A stretch of 64,000 nt of DNA from Dyella amyloliquefaciens (GTDB lineage Bacteria; Pseudomonadota; Gammaproteobacteria; Xanthomonadales; Rhodanobacteraceae). The stretch covers positions 248,001 through 312,000 of the forward strand of contig NZ_SAYT01000001.1 of assembly GCF_004296575.1 (NCBI RefSeq). The letters run 5' to 3'. The notes beneath the pieces are model-generated. The model searched no databases, had not been told where the DNA came from, and worked only from the letters and a program-made list of their open reading frames with translations. Below are positions 19,052 through 27,389 of this stretch, in pieces; within the stretch, counting starts at the first letter, position 1; each line of letters starts with the position of its first letter. The translations under genes were made by a program, and so were the position numbers.

Positions 19052-19065
19052 TTAGATCGATCTAA
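19052..19065. promoter_or_regulatory. Palindromic operator-like site TTAGATCGATCTAA
   Basis: A perfect 14-bp palindrome with flanking AAA/TTT symmetry, 133 bp before the receptor start codon. LacI-type repressors commonly control TonB receptor glycan loci in Xanthomonas relatives. No LacI gene is in the window. Confidence 0.55.
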
Positions 19066-19184
19066 TTTGAGAGGGAGAGGAACACCTGCTGCATAAATCG
19101 CGCATCCGCAGCAGCGATTGAACGGGGGATCACCGCGCCGCCTTCAGAGGGGGCGCACATCAAAAGTATGGGGAGAGTGGAAAA

Positions 19185-22100
19185 ATGACGTACTTGCCAC
19201 ACGTGTTTACGCGAAAGCCGTTGTACGCCGCGCTTGCCTTGGCGACCCTGTCGCTGGGCGCTGGCCTTGCTGTGCCCAACGTCGCCTTTGCCGCGCAGGC
19301 ACCCGCATCTGTTGCGACGGCCACGCCGACGGCGGCACCCGCACCGGCACAAACATCCGATAACGCGGATGCGCAAAAGTCCGACAAGGACAAGAAGTCC
19401 GACAAGGACAAAGCCGAGGACGCCAAGACCCTCGGGGCCGTTGTCGTCACGAGCTTCCGCCAGTCGGTCGACCAGAACATGGAAGACAAGCGCGACGCGA
19501 ACTCCATCGTCGAGGTGATCAATGCGCAGAACATCGCGCAGTTCCCTGCGAAGAACATCGCCGACGCGCTCGCTCACGTCCCCGGCGTGGTGATCACCCG
19601 TGAGTCCGGCGAAGGCAAGACGGTCAGCATCCGCGGCCTCGCCCCCGAACTGACGCTCACCGAGTTGAACGGCAACTACGTGGCTTCGGCCGATACCTCG
19701 GCCGGCCTGTCGCGTTCGTTCAACTACACCCTGATGCCCGCCAACATGTTCTCGGACATCCAGCTCTACAAGAGCCTGGAAGCGCGCCTGGATGAAGGCG
19801 GTATCGGCGGCAACGTCGACCTGCGCACGCGCCGTCCGCTTGAAATGGACGCGAACGATGGCTTCGTATCCATCAATTACGCGGGTTCGGACACCAGCAG
19901 CAAGATCAAGCCACAAGGCTCGGCGCTGTGGTCCTGGAAGAACAAGGATCAGACCTTCGGCATCCTTGTCGCCGGCTCTTACCAGGAGCGTTCGGAGGTC
20001 GATGACACGGCCAATGGGTCGAACTGGTACTGGTGGTCCGACAAGTGTGTCGACAACACGACGTGTACCGCTCCGCCCACGGATGTCCATGGCCACCCGT
20101 ATGGCGCCAACGTGGCGCCGAACATTGCTTTGTGGGGTAACGGCGTGGTCGACCAGTCGGGCCGCACCTACGAGGGCTACTGGATGCCCCAGCAGTTCTC
20201 CACCAGCGAAAACCACCTGGATCTGAAGACCAAGGGCGCCCAGGTCACGATGCAGTTCAAGCCCGTTGACCACCTGTTGCTGACGGGCAACTACTTCCGC
20301 TTCGAGCGTGATCAGACCCAGATCACCAATACCCTGGAAACCCCGGAGTGGGGCCTGCCCAACAACAGCAACTTCGCTGACCAGCAGGGTCGCCTGCTTG
20401 CTCCCAACGGCCTGACGTTCGATCCGTCGAACACGGTCGTGCAGGGCGCGAAGTATGTCCTTCCGGCTGCGGGTACGGGCTGTAATTCGTCGGTCAACCC
20501 CGTCACCGGTGCGCAGCGGCAGCCGGTGGACGTCTGCTCCACGGAAATCCCGTGGGTCACCGGTAATTACTCGGTCGAGAAGGCCACCTCGCAGACCCTC
20601 AACCTCGAAGGCGAGTGGGACAGCGGCGGCGCCCTCAGCGGGACGTTCAACTTCGGTCGTACCTGGGCATCCGGTGGTCCGTCGGTGGAGCTGGGCATGG
20701 CCGCCAAGCCACGCAACTTCGTCAACGGTCAGTGGGTGGATGGCAGCACCGGCGCCGCGTGGACGCTGAACGGCAAGCCGACCCTCACGGTCTCGCCGGA
20801 CGTGCTGCAGAACATGCTTGCCGGCGAAGGCCAGGTGGACCTGGGTTCGACCGGTTCCAACATGGTCAACACCACCACCTCGCAGAACTTCGCCCAGCTG
20901 GACTTTACCTGGGCCTTCGACGACAGCTGGATGAAGTCGCTGCAGTTTGGCGCCAAGTACCGCGACAACCATGCCGAGCAGCAGGGCAACGAAATGCGCT
21001 GGTATTGCAAGGGCACGCAGCTGCAATTCCAGACCTGCGATCCCACCGCTGGCCAGTTGCCGCCGGGCTTCCTCCTGCCGAACTCGCTCAATGGCAACAC
21101 CGAGGCCTTCAACGACAACCTGTTCCCGGCGATCAATTTCCCGGCGTACTACAACTACCTCAACTCGACCTATGACCGGGTGCTCTACAACCACCCCGAG
21201 AACGAATCCACGATCCAGGAAAAGATCTCGGCCGCATACGCCCAGGCCAACTTCGATACCGGCACGCTGCGCGGCAACGTTGGCTTGCGCTTTGTCAGCA
21301 CCCAGCAGGACCTGAGCGTCGCCGACGAGGTCACCACCAACAACGCGGTCTACTACCACGATGCGGGCGGCAACATCCTGATCTGCCCGGCCACTGGCGT
21401 GAATGCCGGCGGCGGTCCTTGCGCACCGGGTGACTTCCAGTACCTGCCGCGCGAGCAGTCGGTGATCCAGACGTTCTCCAAGGCCACCTCCGCCAAGCGC
21501 TACAACAAGCTGCTGCCCAGCTTCAACGTCGCGTGGACCTTCGCCGATGACTTCGTGCTGCGCGCCGCCGGTTCGCAGGCGATGGCTCGTGCCAACTACA
21601 CCGACCTGGCCCAGTTGGGCAGCATCACCGACTACACCCAGGCCTACTACAACGACCGCAAGCAGTTCGGCTCTCCGCTGCCGGGTTGGTACGGTAGCGG
21701 CGCAAACCCGGACCTGAAGCCGTTCACGGCAACCCAGTTCGACCTGGCCGGCGAGTGGTACTACGCACCCGAGTCGGTGGTTGGCCTGGACCTGTTCGAG
21801 AAGACGGTGAAGAACTTCGTCGTGCCGGTCACCGTCAACAACATCACGGTGAACGTCGGCGGTACCGACCAGAACTTCATGCAGTACAGCACCAATGCCA
21901 ACGGTCGCTCCGGTACCTCCAAGGGTATCGAGCTGTATACGCAGCACACGTTCGACATGGGCTTTGGCTACATCGCCAACTACACGCTCAACAAGACCAA
22001 CGAAACGGCGGTTACGCTCGGCGGTACGGATGTCGGTTCTTCCGAGCTGATCGGCAGTGCCAAGTACGCGGCGAACATTTCGTTGTTCTATGAAAAGAAC

Positions 22101-22379
22101 GGCCTGCTGCTGCGCGCCACCAGCAACTGGACCGGCCGCACCATGCAGGGTTTGGCGTCGGGCCTGCCGATCTATACGCAGCCCTACAACCAGATCGACC
22201 TGAACGGCGACTACGAGATCACCAAGCACCTGATGGTGACGGCGTCGATCCTCAACCTGACGCGCTCCACGCCTCGCGAATACCTGGGCAGCGATACGAC
22301 CGATCGCCTGTACCAGCTCGAGTACGCCGGGCGCCAGTACTACGTGGGCGTGACGTACAAGTTCGGAAAAGGTGGTTAA
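19185..22379 (+). CDS. TonB-dependent receptor, Xanthomonas/Caulobacter glycan type
   Basis: 1,064 residues. A signal peptide (cleavage near residue 36) is followed by a low-complexity linker rich in Ala/Pro and then SDKDKKSDKDK. The plug domain begins near residue 90 with VVVTSFRQSVDQN and carries NIADALAHVPGVVITRESGEG and VSIRGLAPELTLTELNG; the remainder is a 22-strand beta-barrel ending in an aromatic-rich strand. The long plug and the phrase DEGGIGGNVDLRTRRPLE are typical of large oligosaccharide receptors of this group. ATG at 19185 has GGGGAGA upstream. The GH92 mannosidase gene follows at once, so mannose-rich glycans are the likely ligand. Confidence 0.92.
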   Translation: MTYLPHVFTRKPLYAALALATLSLGAGLAVPNVAFAAQAPASVATATPTAAPAPAQTSDNADAQKSDKDKKSDKDKAEDAKTLGAVVVTSFRQSVDQNMEDKRDANSIVEVINAQNIAQFPAKNIADALAHVPGVVITRESGEGKTVSIRGLAPELTLTELNGNYVASADTSAGLSRSFNYTLMPANMFSDIQLYKSLEARLDEGGIGGNVDLRTRRPLEMDANDGFVSINYAGSDTSSKIKPQGSALWSWKNKDQTFGILVAGSYQERSEVDDTANGSNWYWWSDKCVDNTTCTAPPTDVHGHPYGANVAPNIALWGNGVVDQSGRTYEGYWMPQQFSTSENHLDLKTKGAQVTMQFKPVDHLLLTGNYFRFERDQTQITNTLETPEWGLPNNSNFADQQGRLLAPNGLTFDPSNTVVQGAKYVLPAAGTGCNSSVNPVTGAQRQPVDVCSTEIPWVTGNYSVEKATSQTLNLEGEWDSGGALSGTFNFGRTWASGGPSVELGMAAKPRNFVNGQWVDGSTGAAWTLNGKPTLTVSPDVLQNMLAGEGQVDLGSTGSNMVNTTTSQNFAQLDFTWAFDDSWMKSLQFGAKYRDNHAEQQGNEMRWYCKGTQLQFQTCDPTAGQLPPGFLLPNSLNGNTEAFNDNLFPAINFPAYYNYLNSTYDRVLYNHPENESTIQEKISAAYAQANFDTGTLRGNVGLRFVSTQQDLSVADEVTTNNAVYYHDAGGNILICPATGVNAGGGPCAPGDFQYLPREQSVIQTFSKATSAKRYNKLLPSFNVAWTFADDFVLRAAGSQAMARANYTDLAQLGSITDYTQAYYNDRKQFGSPLPGWYGSGANPDLKPFTATQFDLAGEWYYAPESVVGLDLFEKTVKNFVVPVTVNNITVNVGGTDQNFMQYSTNANGRSGTSKGIELYTQHTFDMGFGYIANYTLNKTNETAVTLGGTDVGSSELIGSAKYAANISLFYEKNGLLLRATSNWTGRTMQGLASGLPIYTQPYNQIDLNGDYEITKHLMVTASILNLTRSTPREYLGSDTTDRLYQLEYAGRQYYVGVTYKFGKGG

Positions 22380-22391
22380 GCGGTAAGACGA

Positions 22392-22420
22392 GCGGGGCCG
22401 GGAGTTTCTCCCGGCCCCGC
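22392..22420 (+). terminator. Strong stem-loop between TonB receptor and GH92 genes
   Basis: A perfect 13-bp GC-rich stem (22392-22404 with 22408-22420) and a TTT loop, 12 nt after the receptor stop. Only TTT follows nearby, so it is more likely an attenuator or mRNA-stabilising element than a full stop; GH92 begins 26 nt later. Confidence 0.7.
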
Positions 22421-22446
22421 ATGCTTTGGGTCGCAGGAAAAAAATC

Positions 22447-24816
22447 ATGACATTGCTTTGGGCACGCTTTCCTCGTCGTACCGTCCTCGCCGTGACGTTG
22501 TTGGTGGCCGCACTTGGCATCATCGGCCTGGGTCATGCCACCAACAGCAAGCCGACGCCGCCTGCGACATCGGCCATCGATGAAGCCAACCCGCTGGTGG
22601 GCACCGCGCCGCTGGACCGGCAGGAACTCATCGGCAACTCGCCGCCTCCGGGTGAGCCGCTGTATTCGGGCATGACGTCGCCGGGTGCGAGCCTGCCGCA
22701 GAGTTCGACCGAAGCGACGCCGGTCAACCTCAATGTCGACCTCAGCTATCCCTCGGGCGTCGGCATGTCGTACTACTACCCGAACCCGACCATGATCGGT
22801 TTCACCGGCGGCGGATCGACCTACGGTGGCGGTGCCTCGCCGATGATCATGCCGGTGGTCGGCGACTGGACCGTTCCGCCCGACTACGCGCAAGCGACCT
22901 ACGACAAGGCCAGCGAGAAGGCATCGCCCGGCTACTACTCCGTCGATCTCGCCAACTTTCACACCAAGGTCGAACTCACCGCGACGCGACGCACCAGCCT
23001 GATGCGTTTCACCTTTCCGGCGAGCCATCGTTCCAACGTCGTGATCAACCTGCGTCGTCCCGGCGGTGACGTGGAAGTGATCGGCGACCGCACCATTCGC
23101 GGTATTAACAAGATCGGACATCCTGAGCGCGATGCCGATGGCACCTGGTTCGTTGCCGAGTTCTCACGCCCGTTCGCCGGGTTCGGCACGTTCCGCGCGA
23201 ATCACGATCACGAAGGCTACGGCATCGGCGACGCGGACGTGCAGCCCCAGCGGCGCGCAGTATCCGGCAGCTACGCAGGCGCCTATGTCACCTTCGATAC
23301 CAAGGTCGGCGAGCAGGTGCTGGTGAAGATTGCTCACGGACATAGCGCCGAGGAAGCCGAACAGCGGCTGCGCGATGAAGACCCGGATACGGACTTCGAG
23401 CGAGTACACACGCAGGCACGTGCGGCCTGGGCGAAACTGTTCGACCGCGTCGAAGTCAGCGGCGGCACGCCGAAGCAGCGCAGTCTGTTCTATTCGACGC
23501 TGTACCACTCCTTTGCCAGCCCGCGACTGCTTGCGCGCAAGGGCGAACACTTCACCGGTGCGGACGGCAAGGTGCAGGTGGCCAGCTACGATCGCTACGG
23601 CCCCGTACCCTTCTGGGATACCGGCCGCAACCAGATCACACTGCTGATGCTGATCGAGCCGGACGTGGTGCAGGACATCATGCGTTCGGAGCTGGACCGT
23701 GCGCGCGAACGTGGCTACATGGATACCTCGTTCCACGGCGATCACGCGGTGTTCCTCTATGACGGCGCGTGGCAGCGTGGCATTCCGTTCGACTACGCCG
23801 CGGCTTACGAATACCTGCGCAAGAACGCGACCGATCCCAAGGGGCCGCGCGGTTATCTCGCCGAGTACGAGAAGAACGGCTGGATCTCCGACATCGTTCC
23901 GCCGAACAATCCCAGCCCGCCCTATGCCGGTGGCAAGGCGGGCGCCGCCACCACGCTCGAATATGCCTGGGACGATCACGCGCTGGCGGATGTCGCCCAA
24001 CGACTCGGCAAGACCGAAGACGCGCAGATGTTCCTGCGCCGCGCCGGGAACTACCGCAACGTATTCGACCCTTCCGTGGGCTTCATGCGGGGACGTGCCG
24101 AGGACGGCAAGTGGATTTCGCCGTTCGATCCGGGCGAGCCGTACTACAACTTCATGATGAAGGAAGCCTCGGGCTGGTCCACGCTGTGGCTGGTACCCCA
24201 TGACGTGCAGGGCCTGATGAAGCTGCTCGGCGGGCGTGATGCGTTCAACGCCAAGCTCGACGCGTTCTTCTCCACGCCTTACACCGCCAAGGGCATCTGT
24301 CGCGACTGCACGGGCCTGATCGGCCAGTACGTGCAAGGCAACCAGCCCGATCAGCAGGCGGCCTATCTCTATGCTTGGAGTGGCCAGCCGTGGAAGACGC
24401 AGGCGCTGGCGCGCCGCATCCTCGACGAGATGTATGGCAGCGATGCCAGCGGCTACGCCTATCCCGGCATGGATGACCAGGGCTCGACCTCGTCGTGGTA
24501 CGTGCTCAGTGCGATGGGTTTCTACCCGGTCGATCCTTCCAGCCCCGACTACATCCTGGGCAGCCCGATCTTCGACCGTGTTCGCCTGCACATGGGCAAC
24601 GGCAAGGTCCTGGAGATCGTTGCGCGCAACAACTCCGCGCGGAACATGTACATCCAGTCGGCGACGCTCAACGGCAAGCCGTGGACCAAGCCCTGGTTCA
24701 GCCATGCCGACATCGAGAACGGCGCCACCCTGGTACTCACGATGGGGCCCGAGCCCAACAAGCACTGGGGTGCAAACCCGCAGGATGCTCCACGGTCGAT
24801 GACGCCGATGGAATGA
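22447..24816 (+). CDS. GH92 family alpha-mannosidase with Gln at the usual catalytic-acid position
   Basis: 789 residues. ATG at 22447 has AGGA upstream and gives a signal-peptide-like N-terminus. The N-terminal beta-sandwich carries PGYYSVDL and ELTATRRTS. The (alpha/alpha)6 domain carries FWDTGRNQITLL, SFHGDHAV, TLEYAWDDHA, NFMMKEASGWS and PGMDDQGSTSSWYVLSAMGFYPV. These are GH92 hallmarks: calcium-dependent inverting exo-alpha-mannosidases acting on N-glycans. The acid motif is usually GNEP; here it reads GNQP with Gln633. Asp677 in the DDQG motif is kept. From memory, Gln at this place occurs in GH92 enzymes that cleave mannose-1-phosphodiesters. It forms a unit with the receptor just upstream. 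Confidence 0.93.
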   Translation: MTLLWARFPRRTVLAVTLLVAALGIIGLGHATNSKPTPPATSAIDEANPLVGTAPLDRQELIGNSPPPGEPLYSGMTSPGASLPQSSTEATPVNLNVDLSYPSGVGMSYYYPNPTMIGFTGGGSTYGGGASPMIMPVVGDWTVPPDYAQATYDKASEKASPGYYSVDLANFHTKVELTATRRTSLMRFTFPASHRSNVVINLRRPGGDVEVIGDRTIRGINKIGHPERDADGTWFVAEFSRPFAGFGTFRANHDHEGYGIGDADVQPQRRAVSGSYAGAYVTFDTKVGEQVLVKIAHGHSAEEAEQRLRDEDPDTDFERVHTQARAAWAKLFDRVEVSGGTPKQRSLFYSTLYHSFASPRLLARKGEHFTGADGKVQVASYDRYGPVPFWDTGRNQITLLMLIEPDVVQDIMRSELDRARERGYMDTSFHGDHAVFLYDGAWQRGIPFDYAAAYEYLRKNATDPKGPRGYLAEYEKNGWISDIVPPNNPSPPYAGGKAGAATTLEYAWDDHALADVAQRLGKTEDAQMFLRRAGNYRNVFDPSVGFMRGRAEDGKWISPFDPGEPYYNFMMKEASGWSTLWLVPHDVQGLMKLLGGRDAFNAKLDAFFSTPYTAKGICRDCTGLIGQYVQGNQPDQQAAYLYAWSGQPWKTQALARRILDEMYGSDASGYAYPGMDDQGSTSSWYVLSAMGFYPVDPSSPDYILGSPIFDRVRLHMGNGKVLEIVARNNSARNMYIQSATLNGKPWTKPWFSHADIENGATLVLTMGPEPNKHWGANPQDAPRSMTPME

Positions 24817-24828
24817 CGAACACTGGTT

Positions 24829-24869
24829 CATCGCGGCGCGGCCTTCACGGGCCGTCCCCCGCCGCGATG
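24829..24869 (+). terminator. Nested hairpin after the GH92 gene
   Basis: Outer 9-bp stem CATCGCGGC / GCCGCGATG and inner 5-bp stem CGGCC / GGCCG, starting 12 nt after the GH92 stop. No T run follows, so it may act with Rho or as a 3' stabiliser. Confidence 0.45.
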
Positions 24870-24944
24870 ATCGGTGTGCCCTAACATTCGCTGAGCATTT
24901 CGTGCGCTAGGCTGGTCCCACCTGAAGCAGCGGGAGGTTCCACG

Positions 24945-25115
24945 ATGCGCCAACTGGTCACATTCCTTTTGCTGATCGGCGCGGTCGCCGCCTACACCAC
25001 GGGCTTCGGTCCGCTGTTCTTTGGTGCCCCGCTCGTCGGCTATGTGCTGGTCGCCATGGGACTGATCCTGGAAGTCGCCGTTTGGCGAAGGGCGTTGCAT
25101 CCGGTCCGGCGCTGA
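24945..25115 (+). CDS. Small two-helix membrane protein, unknown
   Basis: 56 residues. GGGAGG lies 8 nt before the ATG. Nearly the whole protein is hydrophobic: one helix (VTFLLLIGAVAAY, residues 5-17), a short turn with GFGPLFFGAP, and a second helix (VGYVLVAMGLILEVAV), then a basic tail (RRALHPVRR) predicted to stay inside. The family is not recognised. It sits alone between the GH92 gene and another small gene. Confidence 0.6.
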   Translation: MRQLVTFLLLIGAVAAYTTGFGPLFFGAPLVGYVLVAMGLILEVAVWRRALHPVRR

Positions 25116-25282
25116 ACACCGCGCACACTTCGGCTCGACCGCCCCTTCATGGGGGCAGCGCCCGCTGCTGGCGCAAACCAAAGGGATGCTTAATGCCCGG
25201 TCGTCGATGAGGGCCGATTAAGGTATTCGAAAGTCTCGAAGGCGCATCGTTTGGCGTCAGTCAAACGAACGGTGGATCCGGT

Positions 25283-25519
25283 ATGCGCCTCACGAGAGAG
25301 CATCTGGCGGAGCGGTTCAAGCAACTGGATGTGGAGCTTCGCCAGCTCAAGGCATCAGGCTCGGCAGAGGAAGAGCTTTGGTACGCCATCGAGGCGAGCA
25401 CACACGTGCCTTCAGCCGCGATAGCGGATGCCGATCGGGGCTGGTGGTGGCAGCAGCTCTACGATCTCACCGAACGTCACGGGCTGACTGACCTCAGCAG
25501 GCCAGCGGGCAGGGGCTAA
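25283..25519 (+). CDS. Small soluble protein of unknown function
   Basis: 78 residues, charged and probably helical (MRLTREHLAERFKQLDVELRQL), with an aromatic cluster GWWWQQLYDL near residue 52. GGTGGA is upstream of the ATG. No signal peptide or known domain is visible. It converges with the M61-like peptidase gene. It could be a real small protein; codon choice looks like the neighbours. Confidence 0.5.
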   Translation: MRLTREHLAERFKQLDVELRQLKASGSAEEELWYAIEASTHVPSAAIADADRGWWWQQLYDLTERHGLTDLSRPAGRG

Positions 25520-25557
25520 CCCCTGTCAGCCCGTGAACGGCTTTCGCGCACGTCGCC

Positions 25558-27300
25558 TCAGTGAGCGGTCGTGCACGACGGGTTGCCGCTGGCCATCCAC
25601 TGCCAGGTCGGCATCGTCTCTCCACGCGGAAGGTAGGACACATCGAACACCTTGTCGCCGCGGCGGATCTGAAGTTTCAGCCTGGCCGTCTGATCCGCCT
25701 GGATGCCGTCCTGCGGAACCGGCTTCAGGATTTCATCGCCATCCTTGAGACCGGCCTCCGCAGCGGCTGATCCGGGCACCAGGCCGCGAATGACGCGCTT
25801 GGGCTGAACCAGCACGGTGGGGTCAAAGCCGAGTTCGTACCGGCGCATGGGCTCCTGGGTGCGCTGGAAACAAGGGCCGAACGCATCCGAGTCGAGCACG
25901 ACGGGTTTGCCGCTCAGCATGTCGTCGAAGTGTTGCTTGCCGGTCGCGCCAAGCTCGTGCATCACGGCATCGACCCACGCAGCCTGCGTGAGGGGCTGCC
26001 CTGCGGTGCGGCGCTTCAGGAAGGTCAGCACGAGATCGTCGAGCGAACGCTTGCCGCGGGATGCTTTCACGATCTCCGCATTGAGCTGCGCGAAGTACAG
26101 CGCTCCACGGTCGTATGGCAGCACACGCACGCGCGTGTCGGCCCAGAAGCGCGCGGGAATCTGCTCGTTCGGCGTGGTGTTCAGCAGGTCGGTGTAATAG
26201 CGCGCCGCCGTGATGTTGATGTCCTGCAGATAGGCATCGCGGCTGATCTGGCCGGCGCGATACGGGAGCAGGCGCTGGTAGTAAACCGCCAGGCCTTCGG
26301 AGAACCATGACGCGGCGAGCTCGTCCTTTTCATCCAGCGCACCGACGAAGGTGTGCACCATTTCATGGGCGAGAGTGAGCTTGAACTCCTCCACCGGAGT
26401 TCCCTCGTCGAACGTACCCACGAACGAATTCGCCACCTCGACACCGCCGCCGGGATTGACCTTGTTGCGGCGGAGAAAGACGTTGTAGGTCACGCCGCGG
26501 TTGTCGAAGAAGGTGAGGTACGAACCGTAGAGTCGGTGCGTCCACTGCATGAGTGCCCGTGCATCGAACGGGGGCTCGCCTTGCCAGGCCGAGAAGAAGC
26601 CATCGGCTGCCGGCGCCGACGGTTCGTGGCTGATGTGGCCACCCATGGTGAAGGTGGATTCCAGTTCTTCGGGGGTCTTCGCGGCGCTTGCCTGCGTACC
26701 GACACCCAGGGTCGACACGCCGAGTGCATCGCCGCCGAGCGCGGAGAAATCCCACGCCATCTTCAGGCGATAGGTCTTATCGGTGTCCGGAAGCATCACA
26801 TAGGTGCCCGCGAGCCCGGAGAAACCGCCCGATTCGCTGCGGAGCTCGAGCGGTGGCGCGGCACCCAGGGGATTGAGTGCGTCGGTGATCGGCGCGCGAT
26901 AGCTGATCGTCAGCGCTCCATGGACGGCACGCGAGGCCTTCCAGTGGCGATATGGCTTGGGACCATCGGGGTCGTCCTGGCTGCTCAGGGTGAGCGGGCC
27001 GTCGGCATCGCTGGCCTTAAGGTTCTCGATCGACGAAGCGACCGTTTTCACGTTGCTGCTCACCAGCGGCAAGCGAAGCAGGGGCGAGCCCGCCGCTGCC
27101 TCCGGTGTTGCCCTGATGGTGACGTCGACGAAGGGAATCTTGTGGGCCGTGTCCATGGCGGCGGGCCGCAGGGTCACGTCGACGGTGTTGTCGGTCGAGG
27201 CCATGGCGTGCGGTGCGACGGACAGAGCCAATGCCGCCGCGAGCGCGCTTAGCGCGAGAGTCCTGCTGCCGAAGGAATAACCCGTCCTGCGTGTCGCCAT
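25558..27300 (-). CDS. Exported M61-family-like metallopeptidase with PDZ domain
   Basis: 580 residues from ATG 27300, with a signal peptide ending near PHAMA. The middle domain has the zinc motif HEMVH (His312, Glu313, His316) and a third ligand Glu335 in WFSEGLAVYY, the gluzincin spacing of M61. A PDZ-like region follows near residues 480-560 (VIRGLVPGSAAAEAGLKDGDEI). The M61 type enzyme is glycyl aminopeptidase. A GTG at 27351 would extend the frame, but it falls inside the terminator hairpin of the upstream receptor gene and is rejected. Expression probably depends on read-through past that hairpin. Its likely work is on peptides outside the cytoplasm, matching the receptor beside it. Confidence 0.85.
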   Translation of the reverse strand: MATRRTGYSFGSRTLALSALAAALALSVAPHAMASTDNTVDVTLRPAAMDTAHKIPFVDVTIRATPEAAAGSPLLRLPLVSSNVKTVASSIENLKASDADGPLTLSSQDDPDGPKPYRHWKASRAVHGALTISYRAPITDALNPLGAAPPLELRSESGGFSGLAGTYVMLPDTDKTYRLKMAWDFSALGGDALGVSTLGVGTQASAAKTPEELESTFTMGGHISHEPSAPAADGFFSAWQGEPPFDARALMQWTHRLYGSYLTFFDNRGVTYNVFLRRNKVNPGGGVEVANSFVGTFDEGTPVEEFKLTLAHEMVHTFVGALDEKDELAASWFSEGLAVYYQRLLPYRAGQISRDAYLQDINITAARYYTDLLNTTPNEQIPARFWADTRVRVLPYDRGALYFAQLNAEIVKASRGKRSLDDLVLTFLKRRTAGQPLTQAAWVDAVMHELGATGKQHFDDMLSGKPVVLDSDAFGPCFQRTQEPMRRYELGFDPTVLVQPKRVIRGLVPGSAAAEAGLKDGDEILKPVPQDGIQADQTARLKLQIRRGDKVFDVSYLPRGETMPTWQWMASGNPSCTTAH

Positions 27301-27323
27301 GGTTGCGGTCGTCCGGTGAGATG

Positions 27324-27367
27324 AAAAAGCGCCCTGGCATCGGAGGTTCACGGCCGATACCAGGGCG
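27324..27367 (-). terminator. Rho-independent terminator after the TonB receptor gene
   Basis: On the minus strand a 14-bp stem with one mismatch (arms 27354-27367 and 27330-27343) is followed by TTTTT (27324-27328). It lies 23 nt after the receptor stop and 24 nt before the M61 start. Confidence 0.85.
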
Positions 27368-27389
27368 TGGGGTCAAGCGTACGTCGCGC

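Larger units (their letters stand above)
18457..19184 (+). promoter_or_regulatory. Long control region upstream of the TonB receptor, with two palindromes
   Basis: 728 bp without a convincing gene; short open frames here have no ribosome sites or recognisable sequence. It holds two perfect 14-bp palindromes of the same design (18601-18614 and 19052-19065, listed separately). An AT-rich stretch at about 19035-19070 stands out from the GC-rich surroundings and is the likely promoter zone for the receptor. Confidence 0.5.

Noticed and set aside
19062..22523. A 1,153-codon open frame on the minus strand opposite the TonB receptor
   Set aside because: It is antisense to a well-supported receptor gene; in GC-rich DNA such long antisense frames are common. 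It is rich in Arg/Val/His without any domain.
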